A stretch of DNA of 47,776 nt. It comes from Azorhizobium doebereinerae UFLA1-100. Its GTDB lineage: Bacteria > Pseudomonadota > Alphaproteobacteria > Rhizobiales > Xanthobacteraceae. The stretch is from positions 1 through 47,776 of the forward strand of contig NZ_AXBA01000038.1 of the NCBI RefSeq assembly GCF_000473085.1, written 5' to 3'. Shown here piece after piece: positions 7,749-16,545 of this stretch (its first letter is position 1; every line of letters starts with the position of its first letter). The translations under genes were made by a program, and so were the position numbers. A model generated the notes under the pieces. It had not been told where the DNA came from, ran no database searches, and saw only the letters and a program-made list of their open reading frames with translations.

Positions 7749-8897
7749 ATGCAGATCCTTCCCTCCAAGCGCATCGCCGTCCTCGGCGCCGGCCAGATCG
7801 GCGCGGTGATCGCCGCCATGCTGGCCGAGCAGGGGCACGCGGTGACGCTGGCCGACGCCGATCCGGCGCAGCTCGCCCTCGCCGAGGGCGGCGCCGTGCG
7901 CACCGCCCGGCTCGACGTGGCGGACCCGGCCGCGCTCAGGGCCTTCCTCGCCGACCGCGACGTGGTGGTGAGCGCCTGCCCCTATTTCCTCAACAAAGGC
8001 ATCGCCGGCGCGGCGGTGGCCACCGGCACGCACTATTTCGACCTGACCGAGGATGTGGAGACCACCGGCTTCATCAAGCAGCTCGGCGCCACCGCCGAGG
8101 TGGCGCTGGTGCCGCAATGCGGGCTGGCGCCGGGCTTCATCTGCATCCTCGGCGCCGACATGGCGGCGCGGTTCGAGAAGCTGAAGGCGGTGAAGATGCG
8201 GGTCGGCGCGCTGCCGCTCTATCCCACCAACGCGCTCGCCTACAACGTGACCTGGTCGGTGGACGGGCTGATCAACGAATATTGCAACCCCTGCGAGATC
8301 GTGTTCGAGGGCAAGCCCATCCTGGTGCCGGCGCTGGAGGGGCTGGAACATGTGATGATCGACGGCGTCTCCTACGAGGCGTTCAACACCTCCGGCGGCC
8401 TCGGCACGCTGACCGAGACGCTGGACGGCAAGGTGAGCGACCTCAGCTACAAGACGCTGCGCTATCCCGGCCATGCGGAGATCATGAAGCTTCTGCTGCG
8501 CGGCCTGGAACTGGCCGACGACCGCGACACGCTGCGCAGGATCCTCAACCGCGCCGCCCCCTTCACCCGCAAGGACGTGGTGGTGGTGTTCGTCACCGGG
8601 GTCGGCGAGCGCAACGGCCGGCTGGAGGAGGAGAGCACCGTGCTGCGCTATTACGGCACGCCGGAGATGAGCGCGATCCAGCTCACCACGGCGGCGGGCT
8701 GCGTCGCCATGGTGGAGCTGTTCCTCATGGGCCAGCTGCCGGCCAAGGGCTTCGTGCGGCAGGAGGAGGCGGGGCTCGCCGACTTCCTTTCCACCCAGGC
8801 CGGCCTGCGCCTCGCGCCGGGCTTCGCCGCGACGCCCCGCGCCGAAGGCGGGGCGGCGGCAGCAAGCAATGGAATTCCGTTGCGAAAGGCGGGGTGA
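7749..8897 (+). CDS. Saccharopine-dehydrogenase-family oxidoreductase, probable L-lysine 6-dehydrogenase
   Basis: A 382-residue cytoplasmic enzyme. The N-terminal Rossmann motif VLGAGQIGAVIAAML fits NAD(P). Further landmarks are TGTHYFDLTEDVE, VPQCGLAPGFICILGADMA, TWSVDGLINEYCNPCEI, EAFNTSGGLGTLTETL, and near the end GFVRQEEAGL. This series matches, from memory, the lysine-6-dehydrogenase-like branch that oxidatively deaminates the epsilon-amino group of lysine to allysine/piperideine-6-carboxylate. The start ATG 7749 follows AGGGG. It is divergent from an Lrp regulator and upstream of an amino-acid importer, which supports amino-acid catabolism. Alternatives within the family are carboxynorspermidine or other opine-type dehydrogenases. 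Confidence 0.75.
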   Translation: MQILPSKRIAVLGAGQIGAVIAAMLAEQGHAVTLADADPAQLALAEGGAVRTARLDVADPAALRAFLADRDVVVSACPYFLNKGIAGAAVATGTHYFDLTEDVETTGFIKQLGATAEVALVPQCGLAPGFICILGADMAARFEKLKAVKMRVGALPLYPTNALAYNVTWSVDGLINEYCNPCEIVFEGKPILVPALEGLEHVMIDGVSYEAFNTSGGLGTLTETLDGKVSDLSYKTLRYPGHAEIMKLLLRGLELADDRDTLRRILNRAAPFTRKDVVVVFVTGVGERNGRLEEESTVLRYYGTPEMSAIQLTTAAGCVAMVELFLMGQLPAKGFVRQEEAGLADFLSTQAGLRLAPGFAATPRAEGGAAAASNGIPLRKAG

Positions 8898-8982
8898 CAC
8901 CGCGCGCGGCAGGCTTTCCCCATTTGACAACGGCAGCGAAACAAGCTCCGAAAGGTACCAACCAGAACCGAAGAGGGGACCT

Positions 8983-9831
8983 ATGATCTCGCGTCGAAAC
9001 CTTGCAGCGCTTGTGGGTGCCGGTGCGGCGACCGCCGCGGCCATGGGCGGATTGATCGCCCCGGCCGCGGCCCAGACCGCCGAGGAGACCACCTTCGACC
9101 GCATCCGCCGCACCAAGAAGCTGCGCATCGGCGCGGTGGCCGGCGCCGCGCCCTATTACCACAAGGACCTGGCGTCCGGTCAGTGGAAGGGCTTCTACAT
9201 CGACATCTCCAAGGCCCTGGCCGACGAGCTGGAGGTGCAGCTGGAGATCACCGAGACCACCTGGGGCAATGCGGTGCTCGACCTCCAGGCCAACAAGATC
9301 GACATCTTCTTCGGATTGAACCCGACGCCCAAGCGCGCGCTGGTTGTCGACTTCTCGGTGCCGGTGTTCTCCAACGCCTTCACCATGCTCACCAAGAAGG
9401 ACTTCGCGCCGAAGACCTGGGCCGAGCTGAACACTCCCGACGTGAAGATTTCGGTGGATGTCGGCTCCTCGCACGACCAGGTGGTCAGCCGCCTCTGCCC
9501 CAAGGCGCAGATCGTGCGCCTGAAGAGCGCGGACGAGGCCACCATGGCGCTCATCTCCGGCCGCGTGGACGCCCAGTGCATCATCCTCATGCTGGCGCTC
9601 ACCGTGCGCAAGAAGAACCCCAACGTGGGCCAGCTGCTGGTGCCGACGCCGGTGTTCTCCACCACCTCCAACGCCGGCTTCCGCCGCGAGGGCGACAAGA
9701 CCTGGCGCGACTACGTCAACACCTGGATCGACTACAACAAGGGCCTCGGCTTCATCCGCTCCACCATCATCGCCAACATGGAGCTGGTGGGCGTGACCGA
9801 GGCGGACATGCCCGCCGGCATCCAGCTCTGA
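8983..9831 (+). CDS. Polar amino-acid ABC transporter substrate-binding protein (family 3)
   Basis: A 282-residue periplasmic protein with a signal containing SRRNLAALVGAG, a possible Tat-type twin arginine, cleaved near AAAQTAEE (about residue 31). It then carries the family 3 pattern KLRIGAVAGAAPYYHKD, GFYIDISKALADELEVQLE and IDIFFGLNPTPKRALVVDFS. This fold binds amino acids such as Glu, Gln, His, Lys or opines. The start follows a strong GAGGGG ribosome site. A TTGACA box at 8924-8929 could be a -35 element but no good -10 is evident. It is followed by a 15-bp stem-loop and then the cognate permease. The ligand is unproven; lysine or another cationic amino acid would fit the neighbourhood. 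Confidence 0.9.
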   Translation: MISRRNLAALVGAGAATAAAMGGLIAPAAAQTAEETTFDRIRRTKKLRIGAVAGAAPYYHKDLASGQWKGFYIDISKALADELEVQLEITETTWGNAVLDLQANKIDIFFGLNPTPKRALVVDFSVPVFSNAFTMLTKKDFAPKTWAELNTPDVKISVDVGSSHDQVVSRLCPKAQIVRLKSADEATMALISGRVDAQCIILMLALTVRKKNPNVGQLLVPTPVFSTTSNAGFRREGDKTWRDYVNTWIDYNKGLGFIRSTIIANMELVGVTEADMPAGIQL

Positions 9832-9844
9832 GCGCTCGGGCCTT

Positions 9845-9889
9845 CGGCCGCGGCACCGCACCGGCTCGGCCGGCGCGGTGCCGCGGCCG
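9845..9889 (+). other. Strong intercistronic stem-loop between binding-protein and permease genes
   Basis: The arm 9845-9859 (CGGCCGCGGCACCGC) pairs perfectly over 15 bp with 9875-9889 around a 15-base loop. It lies in the 80-bp gap after the binding-protein stop. No T-run follows, so it is more likely an mRNA-stabilising or partially terminating element that keeps binding-protein output above permease output, as known for several ABC operons. The function is inferred; the stem is directly visible. Confidence 0.75.
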
Positions 9890-9911
9890 TTCCCTCGATT
9901 GAGGACGTGGC

Positions 9912-10574
9912 ATGTATCACTGGGATTTCGGGCTGGTCTGGACCTACCGCTGGCTGCTGCTGGACGGGCTCGGGGTGACGGTCGGCTTCACCATCGCCAT
10001 CGTCGTGCTGGGGCTCGTCATGGGCCTCGCCGCCGCTCTGGCCAAGCTCTCCGCGTTCCGCCCGCTGGCCTGGCTGGCCTCGGCCTATGTGGAGGTGTTC
10101 CGCTGCACGCCGCTGCTGGTGCAACTGGTGTGGTTCTATTACGCCATGCCGATCCTCACCGGCATCGAGATGTCCGCGCTCACCGCCGGCATCCTGGCGC
10201 TCTCGCTCTATGGCGGCTCCTTCTATGCGGAGATCATCCGCGGCGGCATCGTCTCCATCGACCGCGGGCAGACCGAGGCGGGCGAGGCGCTCGGCATGCT
10301 GCCGGCGCAGATCATGCGCCGCGTGGTGCTGCCCCAGGCGCTCAAGCGCATGGTGCCGCCGCTGATGAACCAGTCGATCATCCAGTTCAAGAACACCTCG
10401 CTGGTCTCGGTGCTGGCGGTGCCGGACCTGCTCTACCAGGGGCAGGTGGCGGCGCATGACAGCTACCGCCCGCTGGAGCTCTACACGGTGATCGCCATCA
10501 TCTATTTCCTCGCGCTGTTCCCGCTGACGCTGCTGGTGCGGCGCGGCGAGGCGCGGCTCGCGACCACCGATTGA
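9912..10574 (+). CDS. Polar amino-acid ABC transporter permease (HisM/GlnP type)
   Basis: A 220-residue inner-membrane protein with about five hydrophobic segments. It shows the HisMQ-type motif [20 protein letters not shown] and the EAA coupling loop [20 protein letters not shown], followed by [15 protein letters not shown]. Only one permease is present in the operon, so the channel is presumably a homodimer. It follows the binding-protein gene by 80 bp containing a stem-loop and precedes the ATPase gene by 8 bp. Confidence 0.92.
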   Translation: MYHWDFGLVWTYRWLLLDGLGVTVGFTIAIVVLGLVMGLAAALAKLSAFRPLAWLASAYVEVFRCTPLLVQLVWFYYAMPILTGIEMSALTAGILALSLYGGSFYAEIIRGGIVSIDRGQTEAGEALGMLPAQIMRRVVLPQALKRMVPPLMNQSIIQFKNTSLVSVLAVPDLLYQGQVAAHDSYRPLELYTVIAIIYFLALFPLTLLVRRGEARLATTD

Positions 10575-10582
10575 GGCGCGCC

Positions 10583-11371
10583 ATGACGAGCCAGTCCAAG
10601 ATCGAGGTCGCCGCCCTGCGCAAGTGCTTCGGCGACCTGGAGGTGCTGAAGGACATCAACCTCTCGGTGGAGCCCGGCGGCGTGGTGGCGCTGATCGGCC
10701 CGTCCGGCTCGGGCAAGTCCACGCTCCTGCGCTGCATCAACCTCCTGGTGGTGCCGGACGGCGGCCGGGTGCGGGTGGGCGGCGACAGCTTCGCCTTCGG
10801 CACCGGCACGCGCCTGCCGGGGGTGAAGGAGCTGGCCCGCTTCCGCGCCAACACCGGCATGGTGTTCCAGCACTTCAACCTGTTCCCGCACATGAGCGTG
10901 CTGGCCAATGTGATGGAGGGCCCGCTCACCGTGCGCGGCCTGCCGAAGGCCAAGGCCGAGCCGCTGGCCCGCAGCCTGCTGGCCAAGGTGGGGCTGGCGG
11001 ACAAGGCGGACGCCTATCCCAACAAGCTGTCCGGCGGCCAGAAGCAGCGCGTGGCCATCGCCCGCGCGCTGGCCATGGAGCCGGAGGTGATGCTGTTCGA
11101 CGAGGCCACCTCCGCGCTCGATCCCGAGCTGGTGGGCGAGGTGCTCGCGGTCATGCGCGCGCTGGCGAAGGAGGGCATGACCATGGTGATCGTCACCCAT
11201 GAGATCGCCTTCGCCCGCGAGGTGGCGGACCGCGTCATCTTCATGCGCGACGGCGTGGTGGTGGAGGAGGGGCCGGCGCAGCAGGTCATCGACGCGCCGC
11301 GCGAGGCGGCCACCCGCGCCTTCCTCAGCCACTTCCACAAGCGCGGCGAGGCCCCCGCCGCCACCGCCTGA
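10583..11371 (+). CDS. Polar amino-acid ABC transporter ATP-binding protein
   Basis: A 262-residue ATPase with Walker [11 protein letters not shown]-loop [17 protein letters not shown], signature [19 protein letters not shown], Walker [20 protein letters not shown] and switch VTHE. The FQ.FNLFPH pattern is characteristic of the GlnQ/HisP class energising amino-acid uptake. Start ATG 10583 gives MTSQSKIEV; a TTG 12 bp upstream would overlap the permease stop and is less likely. It lies 8 bp after the permease and 61 bp before the enolase-superfamily gene, probably in the same transcript. Confidence 0.93.
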   Translation: MTSQSKIEVAALRKCFGDLEVLKDINLSVEPGGVVALIGPSGSGKSTLLRCINLLVVPDGGRVRVGGDSFAFGTGTRLPGVKELARFRANTGMVFQHFNLFPHMSVLANVMEGPLTVRGLPKAKAEPLARSLLAKVGLADKADAYPNKLSGGQKQRVAIARALAMEPEVMLFDEATSALDPELVGEVLAVMRALAKEGMTMVIVTHEIAFAREVADRVIFMRDGVVVEEGPAQQVIDAPREAATRAFLSHFHKRGEAPAATA

Positions 11372-11432
11372 GACCCGCATCGTTCCGCGCGGCGGCCGTG
11401 CCGCCCGCCTCTGCCTGAAAGGACCCAAGCCC

Positions 11433-12563
11433 GTGAGCTGGGACAGCGTCGTCGAGCGTATCCGCATCTTCCTGGTCGAGAGCCCGATCAAGATGGCCCG
11501 CCTCCAGGGCGTCGGCAATGTGAAGGGCTCGGTCAAGCGCGTGCTGCTGGAAGTCACCAGCGCCGACGGCATCGTCGGCTGGGGCGAGGCGGCGCCGTGG
11601 GAGGTGTTCACCGGCACGCCGGAGGCCGCCTTCGCCGCGCTCGACATCTATCTGCGCCCGCTCGTCCTCGGCGCCCGCATCAAGCGCGTGCGCGAATTGA
11701 CGGCGCGCATGGACAAGGTGCTGGTCGGCCATGGCGAGGCCAAGGTGGCGGTCGAGATGGCGCTGATGGACATCCTCGGCAAGGCCACCGGCCTGTCGGT
11801 GGCGGACCTGCTGGGCGGGCGGGTGCGCGATCGCATCCCTCTGTCCTTCTCCATCGCCGACCCGGACTTCGACGCCGATCTTGAGCGTCTGCGCAGCATG
11901 GTCCCCGGCGGGCACACGCTGTTCAAGATGAAGACCGGGGTGAAGCCGCACGCGGAGGAACTGCGCATCCTGGAGACCCTGCGCGGGGAGTTCGGCGCCG
12001 CCATCGATCTGCGGCTCGACTTCAACCAGGCGCTCGACCCGTTCGGCGCCATGAAGATCCTGCGCGACGTGGACGCCTTCCGCCCCACCTTCATCGAGCA
12101 GCCGGTGCCGCGCCGCCACCTGGACGCCATGGCGGGCTTTGCCGCCGCGCTCGACACGCCGATCCTGGCGGACGAGAGCTGCTTCGACGCCGTGGACCTG
12201 ATGGAGGTGGTGCGGCGGCAGGCGGCGGACGCCATCTCGGTGAAGATCATGAAGTGCGGCGGCCTCATGAAGGCGCAGGGCCTGATGGCCATCGCCGACA
12301 CCGCCGGCCTGCCGGGCTACGGCGGCACTTTGTGGGAGGGCGGCATCGCGCTCGCCGCCGGCACCCAGCTGATCGCGGCGACGCCGGGCATCTCGCTGGG
12401 CTGCGAATTCTACATGCCGCACCATGTCCTCACCGAGGACGTGCTGGAGGCGCGCATCGCCAATCGCGACGGCCACGTGATCGTGCCCGACGGCCCCGGC
12501 CTCGGCATCACGGTGAGCGAGGCCTCGCTGCGCGGCAACGCCAAGATCCTCGCCGAGCGCTAA
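11433..12563 (+). CDS. Mandelate racemase/muconate-lactonizing enzyme family protein (enolase superfamily)
   Basis: A 376-residue enzyme with a GTG start (VSWDSVV) preceded by GAAAGGA. It has the two-domain enolase-superfamily layout. The N-terminal capping domain includes GWGEAAPWEVFTG. The barrel carries the base motif FKMKTG, metal ligands in LRLDFNQ, FIEQPVP and LADES, and a second base lysine in SVKIMKCGG. The K-x-K plus opposite Lys arrangement marks the MLE subgroup, which includes muconate cycloisomerases and several amino-acid or dipeptide racemases. Position after an amino-acid ABC importer and before a DadA-like oxidoreductase favours racemisation or epimerisation of the imported amino acid; that substrate is inferred. 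A 19-bp tandem duplication covers the last codons and stop. Confidence 0.85.
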   Translation: MSWDSVVERIRIFLVESPIKMARLQGVGNVKGSVKRVLLEVTSADGIVGWGEAAPWEVFTGTPEAAFAALDIYLRPLVLGARIKRVRELTARMDKVLVGHGEAKVAVEMALMDILGKATGLSVADLLGGRVRDRIPLSFSIADPDFDADLERLRSMVPGGHTLFKMKTGVKPHAEELRILETLRGEFGAAIDLRLDFNQALDPFGAMKILRDVDAFRPTFIEQPVPRRHLDAMAGFAAALDTPILADESCFDAVDLMEVVRRQAADAISVKIMKCGGLMKAQGLMAIADTAGLPGYGGTLWEGGIALAAGTQLIAATPGISLGCEFYMPHHVLTEDVLEARIANRDGHVIVPDGPGLGITVSEASLRGNAKILAER

Positions 12564-12580
12564 GATCCTCGCGGAGCGCT
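12543..12580 (+). repeat. 19-bp tandem duplication spanning a stop codon
   Basis: AAGATCCTCGCCGAGCGCT at 12543-12561 is immediately repeated at 12562-12580 with a single C-to-G change. The first copy encodes the final KILAER of the MR/MLE enzyme and its last T begins the TAA stop, whose two As come from the second copy. It looks like replication slippage that duplicated the 3' end of the gene. Confidence 0.9.
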
Positions 12581-12608
12581 CACGCGCCGCATTGGGAAAG
12601 TTCGTGTC

Positions 12609-13871
12609 ATGGGCCTGCATGTGGTCGTCATCGGAGCCGGGATCGTCGGCGCCGCCACCGCCGTCGAATTGCTGCGCGACGGCCATCGCGTCACGCTGGT
12701 GGAGCCCGGCGCGCCGGGCGGCGAGCAGGCGGCGAGCTTCGGCAACGGCGCGTGGCTGAGCCCGGCCTCCGTCGTGCCCATGTCCATGCCCGGCCTGTGG
12801 AAGAAGGTGCCGGGCTATCTGCTCGACCCGCTCGGCCCGCTGACCATCCGCTGGGCGGCGCTGCCGCATCTGGCGCCCTGGCTGCTGCGCTTCCTCTCCG
12901 CCGGGGCCACCGAGGCCAAGGTGGAGGCCACCGCCCGCGCGCTGAGCGCGCTGCTGGCGGATGCGCCGGAGCGGCATCAGGCGCTCGCCGCCGAGGCCGG
13001 CCTGTCCGATCTCATCGTGCGGCGCGGCCTGCTCTATGCCTATCCCGGCCGCGCCGCGTTCGAAGCCGAGGCGCTGGCCTGGCGGCTGCGGAGCGACAAC
13101 GGCGTCGCCTGGCGCGAGCTGGACGGCCCGGCCCTGCGCGCCTTCGAGCCGGCGCTCGATCCGCGCTACGGCTTCGGCGTGCTGGTGGAGGCCGGTGCCC
13201 ATTGCCAGGACCCCGGCGCCTATGTGGCCGGACTGGTGGCTTATGCCAAGCGCCTCGGCCTGCACCATGTTCCGGCCGGCGCCACCGGCTTCGACATCCA
13301 GGACGGGCGCCTCAAGGCGGTGCGCACCTTCCAGGGGGAGGTGGCCTGCGACCGGGCGGTGATCGCCGCCGGCATCCGCTCCCGGCCGCTGGCGGCGGCG
13401 GCGGGGGACCGGGTGAGCCTTGCCAGCGAGCGCGGCTACCATGTGGTGCTGGCCGATCCCGAGGTGTCGCCGCGCACGCCGGTGATGCCCAGCGACGGCA
13501 AGATGGCCAATACCCCGACACGGGCGGGCCTGCGCGCCTCCGGGCAGGTGGAGCTGGCCGCCGTGGACGCCGAGCCGAACTGGAAGCGCGCCGACGTGCT
13601 GCTCGACCATCTCCTGAACACCTATCCCGGCCTGCCGCGACAGGTGCCGGAGGCGCGCCTCACGCGCTGGATGGGCCATCGCCCCTCCACGCCCGACGGC
13701 CTGCCGGTGATCGGCCCCGCCGCCGCCAGCGCCGACATCGTCCATGCCTTCGGCCATGGCCATGTGGGGCTGGCCTGCGGCCCGATCACCGGGCGCCTGG
13801 TGGCGGACATCATCGCCGACGGGCCGCCCGCGCGCCCGCTCATGCCCTACCGGGCCGACCGCTTCCGCTGA
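12609..13871 (+). CDS. FAD-dependent amino-acid oxidoreductase, DadA-like
   Basis: A 420-residue protein with the N-terminal FAD motif [21 protein letters not shown], then [20 protein letters not shown], a segment typical of the DadA branch. The C-terminal FAD region is [11 protein letters not shown] followed by [21 protein letters not shown]. DadA-type enzymes deaminate D-amino acids to keto acids at the inner membrane, passing electrons to the quinone pool. The start ATG lies 45 bp after the MR/MLE gene, so they probably share a transcript. A simple joint model is uptake, racemisation to a D-form and oxidation, but the substrate is not established. Glycine/sarcosine or hydroxyproline oxidoreductases are alternatives. 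Confidence 0.85.
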   Translation: MGLHVVVIGAGIVGAATAVELLRDGHRVTLVEPGAPGGEQAASFGNGAWLSPASVVPMSMPGLWKKVPGYLLDPLGPLTIRWAALPHLAPWLLRFLSAGATEAKVEATARALSALLADAPERHQALAAEAGLSDLIVRRGLLYAYPGRAAFEAEALAWRLRSDNGVAWRELDGPALRAFEPALDPRYGFGVLVEAGAHCQDPGAYVAGLVAYAKRLGLHHVPAGATGFDIQDGRLKAVRTFQGEVACDRAVIAAGIRSRPLAAAAGDRVSLASERGYHVVLADPEVSPRTPVMPSDGKMANTPTRAGLRASGQVELAAVDAEPNWKRADVLLDHLLNTYPGLPRQVPEARLTRWMGHRPSTPDGLPVIGPAAASADIVHAFGHGHVGLACGPITGRLVADIIADGPPARPLMPYRADRFR

Positions 13872-14307
13872 CCCCCGCTCCGGCCGGCCCCCTTGCCAGC
13901 CCCCTTGCCGGGACGGCCCGGCGAGCGTGAGCTGGGCCGCAGGTCCGCGCCGAGCCTTGCGTGGGGCTGGTGCCGCAGCGGCGCCATGCATTGCGACTGG
14001 GTCCGTTTCGGCGGCAAATATGATCTTGCGCAAAGCGGCCAGATCGAATTCCGGCAAATTCGCGACAACGGAAGTTGATGCGCCCGAAGGCAGGGGGGAA
14101 TGGAGGCGTCGGGTCCGGCATGCGGGGGCATGCCGGCGGGACGCCGGGGCGGTGTCGGGACGCTGCGGGCCGCCGGATGCGGCCCCGGATGCCGGGCACG
14201 CCGCCATGAACCCCACCTGCGGAATTGCGACGCCGTCGATTGCGCCAACGGCCGGGCAGCGGGTGGTGGGGCATCCCGCCTCATCTCTGACGTGTGCGGG
14301 GACTCCT
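13872..14307. other. 436-bp intergenic region before the second chemoreceptor
   Basis: No frame on either strand looks like a gene. It contains a doubled 12-mer around GCCCCCTTGCC near 13888-13909, a 5-bp hairpin (CCGGG/CCCGG) at 13908-13921, and a local drop in GC at about 14010-14085 that is the best place for the chemoreceptor promoter. I found no convincing sigma-70, sigma-54 or flagellar sigma-28 motif. Confidence 0.4.
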
Positions 14308-16449
14308 ATGCGTATTGCCGATTTGCCTATTCGGACGAAGCTTGTCGGGTTTGCCGGCGCCCTGTTCGGTGCCGGACTGATGGTGGTGGGCGCCATCGGC
14401 CTGTACACGATGACCACGGCGGTGCAGCTCGACGCCGAGCGGCGCGGCCAGGCTCTGGCCAAGGATTCCGCCCGGGCCATCGGCAGCGAGCTGGACCGCG
14501 CGGCGCTGACCGCCCGCGCCGCCGCCACCGCCCTGGAAGGCTTCGTGGCCGACAGCCGCGCGGACCGCGACCGGCTCGGCGCGGTGATCGCCGGGCTGGC
14601 GAGCGAGACCCCCGACATCGTCGGCATGAGCCTCGTCTTCGTGCCGGGCAAGCTCGACGGGAAGGACGCGGACTTCGTCGGCCATGCCCTGTCCGACGCC
14701 AACGGCCGGCTGGCCCTGCGCGTCTTCCGGCAGGCGGACGGCAGCATCGGCCGGGAGAAGCTCGACATGGCCCGCGCGGCGGGCGCCGAGCTGTGGTTCG
14801 ACCAGACCCTGCGCAACGGCCGCTCCAACGTGACGCCGCCCTACCAGGCGAGCATCGGCGGCCGGCCCCTCCAGGTCATGACGGTCGCCTCGGTCATCCG
14901 CCGCGACGGCGCGCCCATCGGCGTGGTCACCACCGACATCGCTCTCGACAAGCTCGGCGCCCTGGTCGGCGGCCTGAAGCCGTTCGGCACCGGCGCCGCC
15001 GCGCTGGTCAGCGGCAACGGCCTGTGGCTCGCCAACAGCGACCCGAGCCGCGTCGGCACGCGGGTGGAAGACGCCGCCATGGCCGCCCTGGTGGCGGACG
15101 CGGCGGGCGGCAAGCCGATCCAGCGCGTCATCTATACGGACGAGGGCAAGACCGCCTGCGCCGTCTGCACCAGCGCCATCCGCCTGGTGGGGACGCTCAC
15201 CGGCACCTATGACAGTGCCACCTTCTATGCCTTCGCCAGCCAGGTGGAGATCACCGGCTCGCAGGACCGCTGGACGCTGATCCTGACCGTGCCCAAGGCC
15301 GATGCGCTCCAGACCGTGACCGACGCCCGCAACATGATGGGCGGCATCGCCGGCGTGGTGCTGGTGCTGGTGCTGCTGCTGGTGTGGCTCGGCGCACGGC
15401 TCCTGACCCAGCCGATCAGCGACATCACCGACAAGATGCGGGCACTGGCGGCGGACGACACCTCCATCGTGCTCGACGGCCTCGACCGCCAGGACGAGAT
15501 CGGCGCCATGGCCCGGGCGGTGGACGTGTTCCGCCAGAACGCCATCGAGCGCCACGAGCTGGAAGCGGCGCGCGCGGAGGCCCAGGCCGCCCAGCAGACC
15601 CGGCAGAAGGCCATCGACGCCCTCATCTCCCGCTTCCGCGAGGCGGCGGCGGCGATGATCGGCGAGGCCAGCACGGCCTCCACCGACCTGGAGGCGGTGT
15701 CCTCCCAACTGTCGCACTCGGCCTCCGAGAGCAAGGACCTGTCGCATTCGGCGAGCGAAGCCTCGGCGCGGGCCTCCTCCGACATGCAGTCGGTGGCCGC
15801 CGCCGCCGAGCAGATGGCCAGCTCCATCGGCGAGATTTCCCGCCAGGTGGCCTCCACCTCGGCCATGATCGGCAACGCCGCCGCCGACGCGCGCTCCACC
15901 AACGACAAGATCGCCAGCCTCGCCCAGGCGGCCAACCGCATCGGCGACGTGGTGAGCCTGATCGAGGCCATCGCCGGCCAGACTAACCTGCTGGCGCTGA
16001 ACGCCACCATCGAGGCGGCGCGGGCGGGCGAGGCCGGGCGCGGCTTCGCCGTGGTCGCCTCCGAGGTGAAGGAACTGGCGGCGCAGACCTCCAAGGCCAC
16101 CAGCGAGATCGTGTCCCAGGTCGGCGCCATCCAGGCGGAGACGCAGAACGCGGTGCATGCCATCCGCACCATCTCCGAGACCATCGAGAACGTGGACAGC
16201 TTCGCCAGCTCGATCGCCGCGGCGGTGGAGGAGCAGAGCGCCACCACCAACCAGATCGGCAACAATATCGACAGCGCCGCCACCGGCACCGGCGTGGTGG
16301 CGAGCGACATCCAGCAGCTGAACTCGGCGGTGCAGGGCACCGACGCCTCCGCCTCCCGCGTGCTGCACGCCTCGCGCTCGGTGCGCGAGGTGACCAACCG
16401 ACTGGAAGCGGAGATCGACGGCTTCCTGCGCTCGGTCTCCGCCGCCTGA
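14308..16449 (+). CDS. Methyl-accepting chemotaxis protein with dCache sensor domain
   Basis: A 713-residue transducer. TM1 is at about residues 12-34. A periplasmic region of roughly 300 residues follows, with double-Cache features ([40 protein letters not shown], then [20 protein letters not shown]). TM2 is near 344-366 ([18 protein letters not shown]), followed by HAMP ([15 protein letters not shown]). The signalling domain has [20 protein letters not shown] and [13 protein letters not shown]. dCache receptors usually bind amino acids or organic acids directly. It sits downstream of the amino-acid catabolic genes, so sensing the same class of compound is plausible. The start follows TM1 spacing and a CTCCT-containing leader rather than a clear ribosome site. 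Its stop lies in a tandem-repeat tract. Confidence 0.9.
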   Translation: MRIADLPIRTKLVGFAGALFGAGLMVVGAIGLYTMTTAVQLDAERRGQALAKDSARAIGSELDRAALTARAAATALEGFVADSRADRDRLGAVIAGLASETPDIVGMSLVFVPGKLDGKDADFVGHALSDANGRLALRVFRQADGSIGREKLDMARAAGAELWFDQTLRNGRSNVTPPYQASIGGRPLQVMTVASVIRRDGAPIGVVTTDIALDKLGALVGGLKPFGTGAAALVSGNGLWLANSDPSRVGTRVEDAAMAALVADAAGGKPIQRVIYTDEGKTACAVCTSAIRLVGTLTGTYDSATFYAFASQVEITGSQDRWTLILTVPKADALQTVTDARNMMGGIAGVVLVLVLLLVWLGARLLTQPISDITDKMRALAADDTSIVLDGLDRQDEIGAMARAVDVFRQNAIERHELEAARAEAQAAQQTRQKAIDALISRFREAAAAMIGEASTASTDLEAVSSQLSHSASESKDLSHSASEASARASSDMQSVAAAAEQMASSIGEISRQVASTSAMIGNAAADARSTNDKIASLAQAANRIGDVVSLIEAIAGQTNLLALNATIEAARAGEAGRGFAVVASEVKELAAQTSKATSEIVSQVGAIQAETQNAVHAIRTISETIENVDSFASSIAAAVEEQSATTNQIGNNIDSAATGTGVVASDIQQLNSAVQGTDASASRVLHASRSVREVTNRLEAEIDGFLRSVSAA

Positions 16450-16535
16450 GCGGCGGCAGGCTCCGCGCCTGAGCGGGGGCCGGTTCCGCGCCTGAGCGGG
16501 GGCCGGTTCCGCGCCTGAGCGGGGGCCGGTTCCGT
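16444..16535. repeat. 23-bp tandem repeat, four copies, beginning on a stop codon
   Basis: Units start at 16444, 16467, 16490 and 16513, each beginning GCCTGAGCGG. The first unit is divergent and contains the chemoreceptor's TGA stop; units 2 and 3 are identical and unit 4 differs only at its last base. The array fills the space before the convergent AI-2E transporter gene ending at 16546. No T-run is present. Copy number is probably variable between strains. Confidence 0.93.
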
Positions 16536-16545
16536 GGGGCCGGGG

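Noticed and set aside
11325-14828. A 1167-codon open frame on the minus strand
   Set aside because: Antisense to the MR/MLE, DadA-like and chemoreceptor genes, which have clear domains; its composition is typical of shadow frames.
16444-16535. CRISPR array
   Set aside because: Repeats are directly contiguous with no spacers and only 23 bp long; a tandem repeat.
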